DNA of 36,678 nt from Acidobacteriaceae bacterium (GTDB lineage: Bacteria > Acidobacteriota > Terriglobia > Terriglobales > Acidobacteriaceae). This document shows, piece by piece, positions 15,073-23,960 of the stretch. Each line of letters opens with the position of its first letter. Within the stretch, counting starts at the first letter, position 1. The position numbers were made by a program, and so were the translations under genes. The stretch is taken from assembly GCA_003133425.1 (NCBI GenBank), contig PKXI01000236.1, positions 1-36,678 of the forward strand, given 5' to 3'. The notes under the pieces are model-generated. The model made no database searches, was not told the DNA's origin, and saw only the letters and a list, made by a program, of their open reading frames with translations.

Positions 15073-17616
15073 CTAATACCTCTGCGAATAAACCAGCGCG
15101 GAGTAGATCGTGACTCCGATTGCCGATTGAATAGCCGACTCCATAGTCCTGTTCAGGATGTTTTTGGACATCGAATCCGGAACGAAGAGAATGTCGCCGT
15201 CCAGTACCGGCTGGTCCGGGTCCTGGCCGCGAAGGAGGCGTTTCAGATCGAGAGCGGTCAGGGTTCGTCCGCCTTTTTGCTCGCGAATCAGCAGGCCCTT
15301 GCCTGTCGCCGCGTTCTGAGTGGGGCCCCACGCCAACGCCAGCGCCTTCACCACCGTGAGTCCCTGCACCGGGTCAACCGGAAACCCGCCCGGCCGGATG
15401 ACATCGCCAACCACGTAGACCAACCCCGCGCGGCTCACCTGGACGGTGTCGCCGGGGCTCAGCTCCGGGTTGTGGCCCGCGCCGATCTCGGTCCCGTTGG
15501 GGTCAAGCACCACCGGATGAGGCGTGTCGGGATCCCCACGATGGAAAATGTTCACGAGCCGGCCGGCAGTGGGCGCAAGGCCGGATGCGGACGAGATCAA
15601 ATCCAGCAGTTGATGATGAACCGTGAAGGCATACACACCGGGACGCGCCACCTCGCCCAGCACGCTCACGTCCTGTCCGGCGAAAGTAGTCACAAGTACG
15701 GAAACCAACGGATGCAGCAGCATGCCCTTGGCCAACAAGGCCGCTTCAATAGCGCGCGCGGCTGCTTGCTCATTGAGCCCGCCTACCTGAACTTCTCCAA
15801 CCATCGGCAGCATTACAGTGCCCGTGATTGAGACACGTGTTGCCGTGCGAAATTCGGGTGTGTGGTACTCGCTGATTTCCAAACAGTCGCCGGGCTCCAG
15901 CAGAGCCGACATGGGAGATGGGGATAGCGCCGCGGCAGGCTGCCCGGCACGATTCGCTGACCCCGCGCTATTCCACACTGTGGGCGCTTCTTTTGGATTG
16001 GGTTGGCTCCTGGTCTCCTGAGACGGAGCGATATGAGCCACGCCTGTTGGCAGGCCGGAAGTGCTGGGCGTGGGGGCCTGCGCGTTGGCCGCGGTCAAGG
16101 CCAGCAATGCCGCCAGCAACGCGACGGCTGTACGGACGACAGGCTTGCCAAGCGACTCAAGCAAGAGCGCACCTCCCACTGCACGCCAGAGCCCGGCGAA
16201 GAAAGTGATCGCCAGATAAAGCGGGAGATCCGGCGTGACCGGCTTCACCGGCTGTCGGGCCGAGTCCACCACCGTGATATTGGAACTGTGAATGCCGGCG
16301 GCCAGTCCCGCTTCTGCCACCTTCTCCTGTACGCGCATGTAAAGTTCGCGGCTGGAGTTGGCTTCCTGGCGCATGACCGCGTATTCTGTTGCGGCCTGAT
16401 TCTGCTTCAAGGCTTCGCCGGTGATTTCGGCCAGACTCCTCCGGATCATCTGCTCGCGATCGGCCGAGGTCTGCCAGGCACTCTGGAATCGCTGCACAAG
16501 TTTTGCGTCCTCGGCCTGCTTCTGCCGGTCCAGATCCTGCAACTGGCGTCCAATCTCTACCACGCGCGGAAAGTTCTCGCCATGTTCGGCGCTCAACTGG
16601 GCCCGTTCCTGATCAAGGTTGCTGCGCCGCGCATGAATCTGCTGCAATGCCGCGGTCGCAAAGCTGCCGTCTTCGGTCTGCAGGCGCGGGTCGGAAGCAA
16701 TTACCAGTTCCGGATCGCCCTTGGATGCGGCGCGGTATTCGGCCTCGCGCAAAATGCGGTCCGAAGTGGCAGAAACCAACTGCCGGCCCAACTCGTCGAT
16801 CTCCAGAATTGCAGAGCTGTGCTGCGTCTCGGTTGCCGTTCCGTTTGCGAGCGTCTCCGGCGCGCTCAGGATTCCATGCGCCCTTTCGAACTCGTTGAGG
16901 CGTTGTTGATCCTGGTCCACGGTCGCCTTGAGTTCCTTGAGCTGGCCCTTGAGCCAACCCGAGGCCTGCGCCGTTGCCTGTACCTGCGACTCGCTGTCCT
17001 GCTGGCTGTAGGCGTCGATCAGCGCGTTCACCACCGCGGCCGACAAGGCAGCGTCCCTTGATCGAAAACGAATCTCGACCAGCAGCGTGCGGGGCAGAGT
17101 CTGTACGTGAAGCCGCTTTTGAAATCTCTCCAGAAGCCAGGCCTGGGCCGCGGGATCAACAGCAGCACCAGCCTGCGCATCGGGATGAAAGCCGGAAAAG
17201 CGGCGGGCAAAATCGCCACAGAAACCGGGCGTCTGGTAAAGCTTGAGCTCGCTGATTACTCTCCACGCCAGCCGATCACTGCGAAAGACATCGGCCATTG
17301 TCTCAAGAGCGATGGGAGCCGAAAGAATCGAGGCCGAGACAGAGGTCTCCGATGAATCAAGGCTAAGCGAGGAGGCCGGCGCAGTTCGCAGCTCCACTCT
17401 GGCGCTGGCTTCGTACTGGTTGGGAGCGACAAGGCAATACAGCACACACAACAGCAGCAAACCGCCCAATAAGGAGGCAATCTGGCGGCGGCGACGCAGC
17501 ATAACCTGCCAGAGCTCACGCAGAGACGTTGAGGAGTGATGCCGGCTAACTTCTGACCAGTGAAGCACATCGGGCCCGTGCGGCAAATCTTGATGAGCGG
17601 TTGGAGCGTCCGGCAA
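15073..17616 (-). CDS. Wzz/GumC chain-length protein fused to Wza/GumB export protein
   Basis: This 847-residue fusion joins two usually separate exopolysaccharide export parts. Residues about 30-490 are a polysaccharide co-polymerase: first membrane helix 46-64, periplasmic Wzz domain, long coiled-coil about 210-430, the Pro-rich PVKPVTP at 456-462, and a second helix 466-488. A second hydrophobic stretch at 493-510 ends in ANAQA, looking like a preserved signal peptide with an A-x-A cleavage site. Residues 571-645 are the poly-export domain (LLEPGDCLEISEYHTPEFR). SLBB-type repeats begin near 650 (VLGEVARPGVYAF) and 733 (VYVVGDVIRPGGF). No lipobox Cys and no tyrosine-kinase domain are present. 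The start is TTG, preceded by GAGGT at suitable spacing. It leads the ligase-flippase-DUF2334 series. Confidence 0.88.
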   Translation of the reverse strand: MPDAPTAHQDLPHGPDVLHWSEVSRHHSSTSLRELWQVMLRRRRQIASLLGGLLLLCVLYCLVAPNQYEASARVELRTAPASSLSLDSSETSVSASILSAPIALETMADVFRSDRLAWRVISELKLYQTPGFCGDFARRFSGFHPDAQAGAAVDPAAQAWLLERFQKRLHVQTLPRTLLVEIRFRSRDAALSAAVVNALIDAYSQQDSESQVQATAQASGWLKGQLKELKATVDQDQQRLNEFERAHGILSAPETLANGTATETQHSSAILEIDELGRQLVSATSDRILREAEYRAASKGDPELVIASDPRLQTEDGSFATAALQQIHARRSNLDQERAQLSAEHGENFPRVVEIGRQLQDLDRQKQAEDAKLVQRFQSAWQTSADREQMIRRSLAEITGEALKQNQAATEYAVMRQEANSSRELYMRVQEKVAEAGLAAGIHSSNITVVDSARQPVKPVTPDLPLYLAITFFAGLWRAVGGALLLESLGKPVVRTAVALLAALLALTAANAQAPTPSTSGLPTGVAHIAPSQETRSQPNPKEAPTVWNSAGSANRAGQPAAALSPSPMSALLEPGDCLEISEYHTPEFRTATRVSITGTVMLPMVGEVQVGGLNEQAAARAIEAALLAKGMLLHPLVSVLVTTFAGQDVSVLGEVARPGVYAFTVHHQLLDLISSASGLAPTAGRLVNIFHRGDPDTPHPVVLDPNGTEIGAGHNPELSPGDTVQVSRAGLVYVVGDVIRPGGFPVDPVQGLTVVKALALAWGPTQNAATGKGLLIREQKGGRTLTALDLKRLLRGQDPDQPVLDGDILFVPDSMSKNILNRTMESAIQSAIGVTIYSALVYSQRY

Positions 17617-17795
17617 AGAAGGGCACCTCAGGCCCAGGAACCCTCGCGCAGGGGTGCCCCTGTGATTCGAGTCGAAAAACCGCTGCGGAGGAAATCCCGG
17701 ACAGTGTGCTTGATTAGAAGAAATTCGTCAACATCCTGCGTCACACAGGAAAACGCATTGTGGAAAAAGCGGTCGCATTGCCGCCAGCAACAAGT

Positions 17796-18737
17796 TCACG
17801 CCGGGATGCTTTTGTACCACTCGATGGTGCGGCTCAAACCCTCGCGGAAATCGACCTTCGGCTCATACCCCAGCAGCTTTTTGGCCCGCTCGATATCCGC
17901 CAGCGAGTCCTTGATATCCCCTGCCCGCGCCTCTGCGTAAGTCGGCTCGCCCTTGTAACCGGTCAGCTCACGAAGAATGGCAAACGTCTGGTTCAGCGTG
18001 CATCTTGTTGCCGTCGCCAGGTTCATCATCTGCCCGGCAACCTTTTCGGCCGGCGCCGAAGCTGCCAGCAAGTTCCCCGCCACCACATTGTCGATATAAG
18101 TAAAGTCGCGACTCTGCTCGCCGTCACCAAAAATCGTGATCGGCTGGCCTGCCAGCATCCTGCTGCAGAAGATCGCCAGCACTCCTGAATAATGCGACGT
18201 GGGGTCCTGGAACGGCCCAAACACGTTGAAGTAACGAAGCACCACCGTCTCCAGCCCATACACCCGGGCAAAGGAGCCCATGTAATGCTCGCCCGCCAGC
18301 TTGGCCACGGCGTAGGGACTGATCGGAGCCGGCAACATTCCCTCATGCTTGGGCAAGGTGGGCGCGTCGCCGTAAGCTGCGGAGGAACCCGCATACACCA
18401 CGCGGCGCACACCGGCCGCGCGCGCGGCCACCAGGACATTCAGCGTAGCGTCTACACAGCAAGCGTTCGTGGATACCGGATCTTCAACTGAACGCGGAAC
18501 TGAAGCCAGGGCCGCTTCATGGAAGACGACTTCAACACCCTCGCAAGCCTTTGTGCAAACCTTCGGGTCAACCAGATCCCCTTCCAGGAACTCCATGGCT
18601 TCAATCCCGATCAGGTTTTCGCGCTTGCCGGTAATAAAGCTGTCGACACCGCGTACTGTTTCGCCGCGCGCCAAAAGCGCAGCAGCAATCGAGCGGCCGA
18701 TGAAGCCGGCGGCTCCAGTCACTAAATATTTGGCCAA
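17796..18737 (-). CDS. NAD-dependent sugar-nucleotide 4-epimerase (GalE/WbpP-like)
   Basis: This is an extended short-chain dehydrogenase/reductase of 313 residues that interconverts the C4 hydroxyl of a UDP-sugar using bound NAD in the cytosol. The NAD-binding TGAAGFIG follows directly after the start. The catalytic Ser region is SSAAYGD, and the Tyr-x3-Lys pair is in SPYAVAKLAGE. A typical RYFNVFGPFQDP segment and GDGEQSRDFTYIDN follow. The start is taken as TTG at 18737 because GGAG stands about eight bases before it and the fold begins there. The frame is open to 18860, but that would overlap the divergent dehydrogenase start. It is upstream of the Wzz-Wza fusion on the same strand. Pairing with the UDP-HexNAc dehydrogenase suggests a UDP-GlcNAc or UDP-GlcNAcA substrate, by inference. 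Confidence 0.88.
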   Translation of the reverse strand: MAKYLVTGAAGFIGRSIAAALLARGETVRGVDSFITGKRENLIGIEAMEFLEGDLVDPKVCTKACEGVEVVFHEAALASVPRSVEDPVSTNACCVDATLNVLVAARAAGVRRVVYAGSSAAYGDAPTLPKHEGMLPAPISPYAVAKLAGEHYMGSFARVYGLETVVLRYFNVFGPFQDPTSHYSGVLAIFCSRMLAGQPITIFGDGEQSRDFTYIDNVVAGNLLAASAPAEKVAGQMMNLATATRCTLNQTFAILRELTGYKGEPTYAEARAGDIKDSLADIERAKKLLGYEPKVDFREGLSRTIEWYKSIPA

Positions 18738-18858
18738 TTTTCCACTCCAGAGGTCGGGTTGTGCGCGGCCGAAAGCAAAGACCGCCCTGCTTAGAATACT
18801 AATGGGTGCTAGACGGGTTCCGAAATGTGCAACACCACTGTCGATTACAATCGTCACC

Positions 18859-20205
18859 ATGGCGACAACATCCGCGGCGTGTCTGGCTCAGATCAAACAA
18901 AAGGTGGAATCCCGTGAAGCCCGCATTGGAATTATCGGGATGGGCTACGTCGGGTTGCCGCTGGCGCTGCTTTTCAGCGACGAGCGCTTTCGGGTTACGG
19001 GTTTCGATATTGCCCCGGACAAAGTCGAAACGCTCAACACCGGCGGGTCATACATTGTGCGCATCCTGCCCGCGGCCATTCAGGGGGCGCAAAAGGCGGG
19101 TTTCAGCGCCACATCGGACTACTCCGAAATCGCTCTCATGGATGCGGTCATCATCTGCGTGCCTACACCGCTGAACGAACACCACGAGCCGGACCTGAGC
19201 TATGTGACCAGCACAGTCGCCTCCATCGCTCCCTTTATTCATCAGGACCAGCTGATCGTGCTTGAGAGCACCACTTATCCCGGCACCACGGAGGAGATTG
19301 TGGCGCCGATGCTCGAGGCCGGCAACCCGCACGGACTCAAAGTTGCCCGCACTCTCGACCAGCCCGGCGTCCACGTCGTTTTTTCTCCGGAGCGTGAAGA
19401 CCCCGGGAATGAAACCGTTGCCCGCAAGGACATTCCCAAGGTTGTGGGTGGCTGCGGTCCGGCTGGTGCTGAGTTGGCCGCCGCACTCTACGGAACCATC
19501 TTTCGCCGCGTCATCCAGGTCAGCAGCCCGTCGGTTGCCGAGATGACCAAGCTGCTTGAGAACATCTACCGCTGCGTAAATATCGCGCTGGTCAACGAGC
19601 TCAAGCAGTTGTGCATGAGGATGGGCATCGATATCCACGAAGTGATCGAAGCGGCCAAAACCAAGCCCTTCGGCTTCCAGGCCTTCTATCCCGGCCCGGG
19701 CCTCGGCGGCCACTGTATCCCGATCGATCCCTTTTACCTTGCATGGAAGGCCAGGGAGTTCGACTTCCGCACTCGCTTCATCGAGCTTGCCGGCGCAGTC
19801 AATACAGAGATGCCCTACTTCGTAATCGGCCAAATCGCCGATGCGCTCAACGAGCGCTCGAAGTCCATCAAAGGATCGAAGATTCTCGTCCTCGGCCTGG
19901 CCTACAAGCGCGACATCGACGACCTGCGCGAGTCCCCGTCTCTCACCATCATCGAACTGCTGCGCAACAGGGGCGCCATGGTCGCATATAACGACCCCTA
20001 CTTCGCCACCGTTGGCCGAGGCCGCCACTACGACCTGAACATGACCTGCACCCCGCTCGACAACCTTGGCCAGTACGACGCCGTCGTCATCGTCACGGAC
20101 CACTCCAGCTACGACTACCGCGCCCTCGCCGAACAGTCGCAGTTGCTGGTCGACACAAGAAACGCTACCAAAGGCATCGACTCGCCCAACATCGTCCGCT
20201 GCTAG
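18859..20205 (+). CDS. Nucleotide sugar dehydrogenase (UDP-N-acetyl-D-glucosamine 6-dehydrogenase type, WbpA-like)
   Basis: This 448-residue enzyme oxidises C6 of a UDP-sugar twice with NAD to give a uronic acid. The start ATG 18859 fits the family. The frame is open upstream only as a shadow of the epimerase. The Rossmann motif IGIIGMGYVGLPLA is at about 23-36, followed by GFDIAPDKVE. FSPEREDPGN (175-184) and KVVGG are typical of the WbpA/TviB branch rather than UDP-glucose dehydrogenase. The catalytic Cys286 is in GPGLGGHCIPIDPFYLAWKA. The third domain shows LGLAYKRDIDDLRESPS. It diverges from the epimerase, and together they would make UDP-GlcNAcA/GalNAcA for the polymer. Confidence 0.92.
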   Translation: MATTSAACLAQIKQKVESREARIGIIGMGYVGLPLALLFSDERFRVTGFDIAPDKVETLNTGGSYIVRILPAAIQGAQKAGFSATSDYSEIALMDAVIICVPTPLNEHHEPDLSYVTSTVASIAPFIHQDQLIVLESTTYPGTTEEIVAPMLEAGNPHGLKVARTLDQPGVHVVFSPEREDPGNETVARKDIPKVVGGCGPAGAELAAALYGTIFRRVIQVSSPSVAEMTKLLENIYRCVNIALVNELKQLCMRMGIDIHEVIEAAKTKPFGFQAFYPGPGLGGHCIPIDPFYLAWKAREFDFRTRFIELAGAVNTEMPYFVIGQIADALNERSKSIKGSKILVLGLAYKRDIDDLRESPSLTIIELLRNRGAMVAYNDPYFATVGRGRHYDLNMTCTPLDNLGQYDAVVIVTDHSSYDYRALAEQSQLLVDTRNATKGIDSPNIVRC

Positions 20206-20377
20206 AGAATTACGGGCAAACGAAGCGACGATGTGTCTGGCGATGAGGATTACGTCGATCTTCCCGACTATTGATTCCAGTTAATCCAGGCAATTTTCCC
20301 GATTTTCCTTGCGCGGCGAATGTCGCGGTTCAGTGTTCGCGTCTAGAATGTTGACGCAGCCTGACAAGGGGAAACCG

Positions 20378-21979
20378 ATGATCAGCAACACCTGGAGCCT
20401 GAACCGCCGCGAGTTCACTCAGGGCAGCGCCGCCCTTATTCTTGGTGCAAGCACATTGGCCCTAAGACTTTCCGCTCTCGACCCGAGTGCGAGAGTTGCG
20501 GGTGAGTTCACAACCGACTTTTCGACATCTTCCATTCCATTCAACCGGATGCTCTTCGGACAATTCCTGGAACACTTCCATCGGCAGGTCTATGGCGGGG
20601 TTTTCGATCCCGGATCTCGCCTTGCCGATAAGAATGGATTTCGCACCGACGTGATTGAAGCTTTGCTCGAGTTGAAGGTGCCGATCGTCCGCTGGCCCGG
20701 CGGCTGTTTCGCCTCTGCCTATCACTGGCGCGACGGCGTCGGCAAGAACCGGCAGGCGGTTCTCGACAAGGCCTGGGCCGTGGAAGATCCGAACACCTTC
20801 GGCACGGATGAGTTTGTCTCGTGGTGCCGCCTGATCGGCGCTGAACCTTACATCTGCACCAACGCCGGAACAGGCTCCTCAGAGGAGATGAGCGATTGGG
20901 TTGAGTACTGCAACCTTAAAGATATTGGCCGGTATGCGCGGATGCGCAAGACAAACGGCCGCGCCGAACCGCACAATGTCCGCTATTGGAGCATTGGCAA
21001 CGAAAACTATCTCGGCGGTGAGATCGGTGCGAAAACGGTGGAAGAGTGGGGACCGCTGGTGCGCGAATCGGCCAAGATGATGCGCGCTATCGATAGTCAA
21101 TTGAAGATACTCGCTGCCGCCACGGTAAACGACAATTGGACGCCGCCCATGCTCAAGGACGCCGGCAAATACCTCGACTACATTTCAATCCACGGCTATT
21201 GGGATGCACTGTGGCAACACGGCACCCATCCCTCCGACTACCTGCATTGCATGGTCCGCTCCCAGCAACCCGAACAACAGATTCAGAAAGCAATCGACCT
21301 GCTCACCCAAACCGGATTTGCAGACCACATCAAAATTGCATTTGATGAGTGGAATCTGCGCGGCTGGCATCATCCCGGCTTCCCAGGCGGAGGCGCAAAC
21401 AACCTCGACAAAATCCGTGAACGCGACGACAACGATCTCAACGAAACCTACACGATGGCCGACGCCGTCTTCTCCGCCTCTTTTCTAAACGGATGTCTGC
21501 GGCATGCTGATTCCGTCCACATGGCGTGCATGGCGCCTGTCGTCAACGCTCGCGGACCGCTGTTCGTTCATCCCGACGGAATCGTCAAGCGCACCACATT
21601 TCACGTGCTGAAGATGTATTCCGACCTGTTGCAACCGAACGTCCTAGCTGGGCATGTTGTCTCTGACGAGCTCCACGTCGACCAGGCATCAGTACCAGCG
21701 CTCGATGCGCTCGCTACCTGCAGCGACGATCGGAAGCAAATCGCAATCGCATTCATCAATCGCCATCCGGAACTGCCGGCCCGCTGGAAGCTGGATTTAG
21801 GTCAAGGAAAGAAGGCGGAGGAGATGAAAGTCATAGTTCTCTCCGGCGACTCGACGGACGCGTACAACGATCCCGCTCATCCCAACCGCGTGGCGCCCGA
21901 AACGCATGAGTTGGCCATGGAGAGTGCGTCTCTTGAACTGCCGCCGCATTCGATCGCGATCATGCAGGCTTCCATTTGA
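20378..21979 (+). CDS. Tat-exported GH51 alpha-L-arabinofuranosidase
   Basis: This 533-residue enzyme of glycoside hydrolase family 51 releases terminal L-arabinofuranose from plant polysaccharides such as arabinan or arabinoxylan. The start at 20378 is supported by AAGGGG about seven bases upstream. The N-terminus has a twin-arginine signal (LNRREFTQG, then a hydrophobic stretch), so it is exported folded. Family motifs are FGQFLEHFHRQVYGGVFDP (60-78) and VRWPGGCFASAYHWRDG (104-120). The acid/base Glu209 is in WSIGNEN and the nucleophile Glu324 in FDEWN. The C-terminal part is the usual beta sandwich. It is followed after about 70 bp by the ETF oxidoreductase gene, which is probably functionally unrelated. 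Confidence 0.92.
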   Translation: MISNTWSLNRREFTQGSAALILGASTLALRLSALDPSARVAGEFTTDFSTSSIPFNRMLFGQFLEHFHRQVYGGVFDPGSRLADKNGFRTDVIEALLELKVPIVRWPGGCFASAYHWRDGVGKNRQAVLDKAWAVEDPNTFGTDEFVSWCRLIGAEPYICTNAGTGSSEEMSDWVEYCNLKDIGRYARMRKTNGRAEPHNVRYWSIGNENYLGGEIGAKTVEEWGPLVRESAKMMRAIDSQLKILAAATVNDNWTPPMLKDAGKYLDYISIHGYWDALWQHGTHPSDYLHCMVRSQQPEQQIQKAIDLLTQTGFADHIKIAFDEWNLRGWHHPGFPGGGANNLDKIRERDDNDLNETYTMADAVFSASFLNGCLRHADSVHMACMAPVVNARGPLFVHPDGIVKRTTFHVLKMYSDLLQPNVLAGHVVSDELHVDQASVPALDALATCSDDRKQIAIAFINRHPELPARWKLDLGQGKKAEEMKVIVLSGDSTDAYNDPAHPNRVAPETHELAMESASLELPPHSIAIMQASI

Positions 21980-22052
21980 TGCCGCCGCAGTCTTCCGGCG
22001 CCTCTTTGCCCCGGTCCTGCTTCTTTGCGCTGTATATTTAACTGGTTCACTT

Positions 22053-23939
22053 ATGATTGTTTTCCTGCCGACTCTCGCTGAACCTCAAAACTTCTCTCTT
22101 GCGGAGAAACTGCTCTTTGCCGGGTTGGCGCTGGCCTCGGGATACGCCTTCTGGCGTCGCTTCGGCGTCGTCCTCGACAAGATCCTCAAATCAAAAAAGG
22201 ATGCGAGCTTTCATCTCTTTCCCATCGGAAAACGCGTCCGCGACTTCGTCTGGGAGGTGGTCTTCCAGGCCAAAGTCATCCGCGAGCGGCCTGCGGCCGG
22301 CCTGGCTCACGCATTCGTTTTCTGGGCCTTCTGCGCCTTTGCATTGGTGACTCTCAATCACTGTGCAGACGCCCTGGGAATCGCCTTCCTCGATCCCGCG
22401 GGACAGATCGGCCGATTCTATTTCTGGTTTGCTGCGGTCTTTGCGGTGGCCTGCGCCGCCGGCATTCTCGGGCTGTTTGTGCGCCGCTTCTTCATTCGTC
22501 CAAAGTGGCTCGGCGAAAAACTCTCGTGGGAATCCGGATTCATCGCCCTGCTTATTTTCGTGCTGATGGCAACCTACCTCGCCTCCTTTTTTGTCGCCGA
22601 CTCGGGTCCTTCAATCAAGATTCTGTGGTGGCTGCACACCCTGGCGCTGCTCACCTTTCTGCCCATCATTCCCCACACCAAGCATCTGCACCTGTTGCTG
22701 AGCCCGGTTACCGTCTTTCTATCCCGCGGCAGCTTCAGCCAGATTCCTCCGCTCAGCGGCGACGAAGACTTCGGCCTCGTCGCCGGCACTGACCTCACGC
22801 AACTGGTCAGCCTGCAAGCCTACTCCTGCGTGGAGTGCGGCCGCTGCACCGAGCATTGCCCTGCCGCCAACACCGGCAAACTTCTTAACCCCAAGGAAAT
22901 TGTTCTGGGCCTGCGCGCCTATCTCAACGACCTTGGGCCTGCCTCCGACCAGCCTCTGCTCGGCAAATACAACTCGCAGAATGCGGTCTTCCAGTGCACC
23001 ACCTGCGGCGCATGCGAATTTCAGTGCCCGGTAGGCATCGAGCACGTGCCTATCCTCATCGGACTGCGACGCGGCGCGGTCAACACAGGCGCATGGGAAG
23101 ACGACCACGGCTCCAAGCTTTTCCGTGCCCTTGAACGCGGCAGCAACGCGCTGGGCATCAACCCCGCCGAGCGCGACAAGTTCATTGAGAAGCAAAAGCT
23201 TCCGCTCTTTGACGGAACGCAGGAGTATTGCCTGTGGCTGGGCTGCATGGGCGGATACGACCCCAAGGGCCGCGAGATTGTCGCCGACTTTGCCCGCATC
23301 ATGAACTTTCTCGGAACGAGCTATGGCGTGCTTCGCAAAGAAAAATGCACCGGCGATCCCGTCCGCCGCCTCGGCAACGATCTCCTCTTCCAGCAACTCG
23401 CCGAAGCCAATCTCGAAGCCCTGGCGCAAAACAAAGTCAAGAAGATCGTCACCATCTGCCCGCATTGCGTGCGCACCATCCAGGAAGACTGGAAGGAGTT
23501 CGGCACGCCGCCCGAGGTCGAGCACCATAGCGAGTTCATGGCTCGCTTCGCCGACCGGTTGCCGAAGCAGCACACAGAGGAGAAGATCGCGTTCCACGAT
23601 CCCTGCTACCTGGGCCGCTATCGCAACGTCTACGACGAGCCCCGCGCGGTCGCAGCTTTGGCCGGAACTGTAGTCGAAGCCCCGCGCAACCATGAGCGCA
23701 GCTTCTGTTGCGGTGCAGGCGGCGGCCTCTCGTTCCTCGGTGAAGAAACCGGCGAGCGTGTGAGCCACGTCCGCGCCGCGGAACTGGTCGCAACCGGCGC
23801 AACCACCATCGGGACCGCGTGCCCCTTCTGCAACACGATGTTCCGTGACGCCTTGGCCACTAACGGTGAAGCCGCGCCGCAGTTGCTCGACATCGCGCAA
23901 CTAGCTGCTCGCGGACTGCCTGCACGTGACGCCAGCTAA
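22053..23939 (+). CDS. Membrane Fe-S oxidoreductase with two CCG domains (EMO-like ETF:quinone oxidoreductase)
   Basis: The product is 628 residues from the ATG at 22053. The frame is open further upstream and an earlier non-ATG start is possible. The N-terminal part has about five membrane helices resembling the NarI cytochrome b subunit, with His residues (86, 103, 195, 208, 211, 213) available for heme b. Two 4Fe-4S motifs follow: C259-x2-C262-x2-C265-x3-C269 and C315-x2-C318-x2-C321-x3-C325. Two HdrD-type CCG domains come next: C398, C432, C469-x2-C472, and then C518, C552-C553, C590-x2-C593. This architecture matches DUF224-type oxidoreductases such as the ETF:methylmenaquinone oxidoreductase (EMO) of syntrophs. 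The etfB and etfA genes follow directly, which supports electron flow from ETF to the quinone pool. Confidence 0.88.
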   Translation: MIVFLPTLAEPQNFSLAEKLLFAGLALASGYAFWRRFGVVLDKILKSKKDASFHLFPIGKRVRDFVWEVVFQAKVIRERPAAGLAHAFVFWAFCAFALVTLNHCADALGIAFLDPAGQIGRFYFWFAAVFAVACAAGILGLFVRRFFIRPKWLGEKLSWESGFIALLIFVLMATYLASFFVADSGPSIKILWWLHTLALLTFLPIIPHTKHLHLLLSPVTVFLSRGSFSQIPPLSGDEDFGLVAGTDLTQLVSLQAYSCVECGRCTEHCPAANTGKLLNPKEIVLGLRAYLNDLGPASDQPLLGKYNSQNAVFQCTTCGACEFQCPVGIEHVPILIGLRRGAVNTGAWEDDHGSKLFRALERGSNALGINPAERDKFIEKQKLPLFDGTQEYCLWLGCMGGYDPKGREIVADFARIMNFLGTSYGVLRKEKCTGDPVRRLGNDLLFQQLAEANLEALAQNKVKKIVTICPHCVRTIQEDWKEFGTPPEVEHHSEFMARFADRLPKQHTEEKIAFHDPCYLGRYRNVYDEPRAVAALAGTVVEAPRNHERSFCCGAGGGLSFLGEETGERVSHVRAAELVATGATTIGTACPFCNTMFRDALATNGEAAPQLLDIAQLAARGLPARDAS

Positions 23940-23960
23940 GATGGACTGGAGCACTTAACT

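Noticed and set aside
17621..17661. Stem GGGCACC/GGTGCCC and CAGGGG/CCCCTG in the leader of the Wzz-Wza fusion gene
   Set aside because: The arms are short, the loops are either too long or too tight, and the GC-rich context makes such pairs common by chance.
18469..18858. N-terminal extension of the nucleotide sugar dehydrogenase frame
   Set aside because: It lies antisense over the epimerase gene and has no similarity to the family. ATG 18859 places the Rossmann motif correctly.
8043..20205. Complete, active capsule locus
   Set aside because: The glycosyltransferase break and the flippase amber codon argue against full function as assembled, and no initiating sugar-phosphate transferase is in the window.
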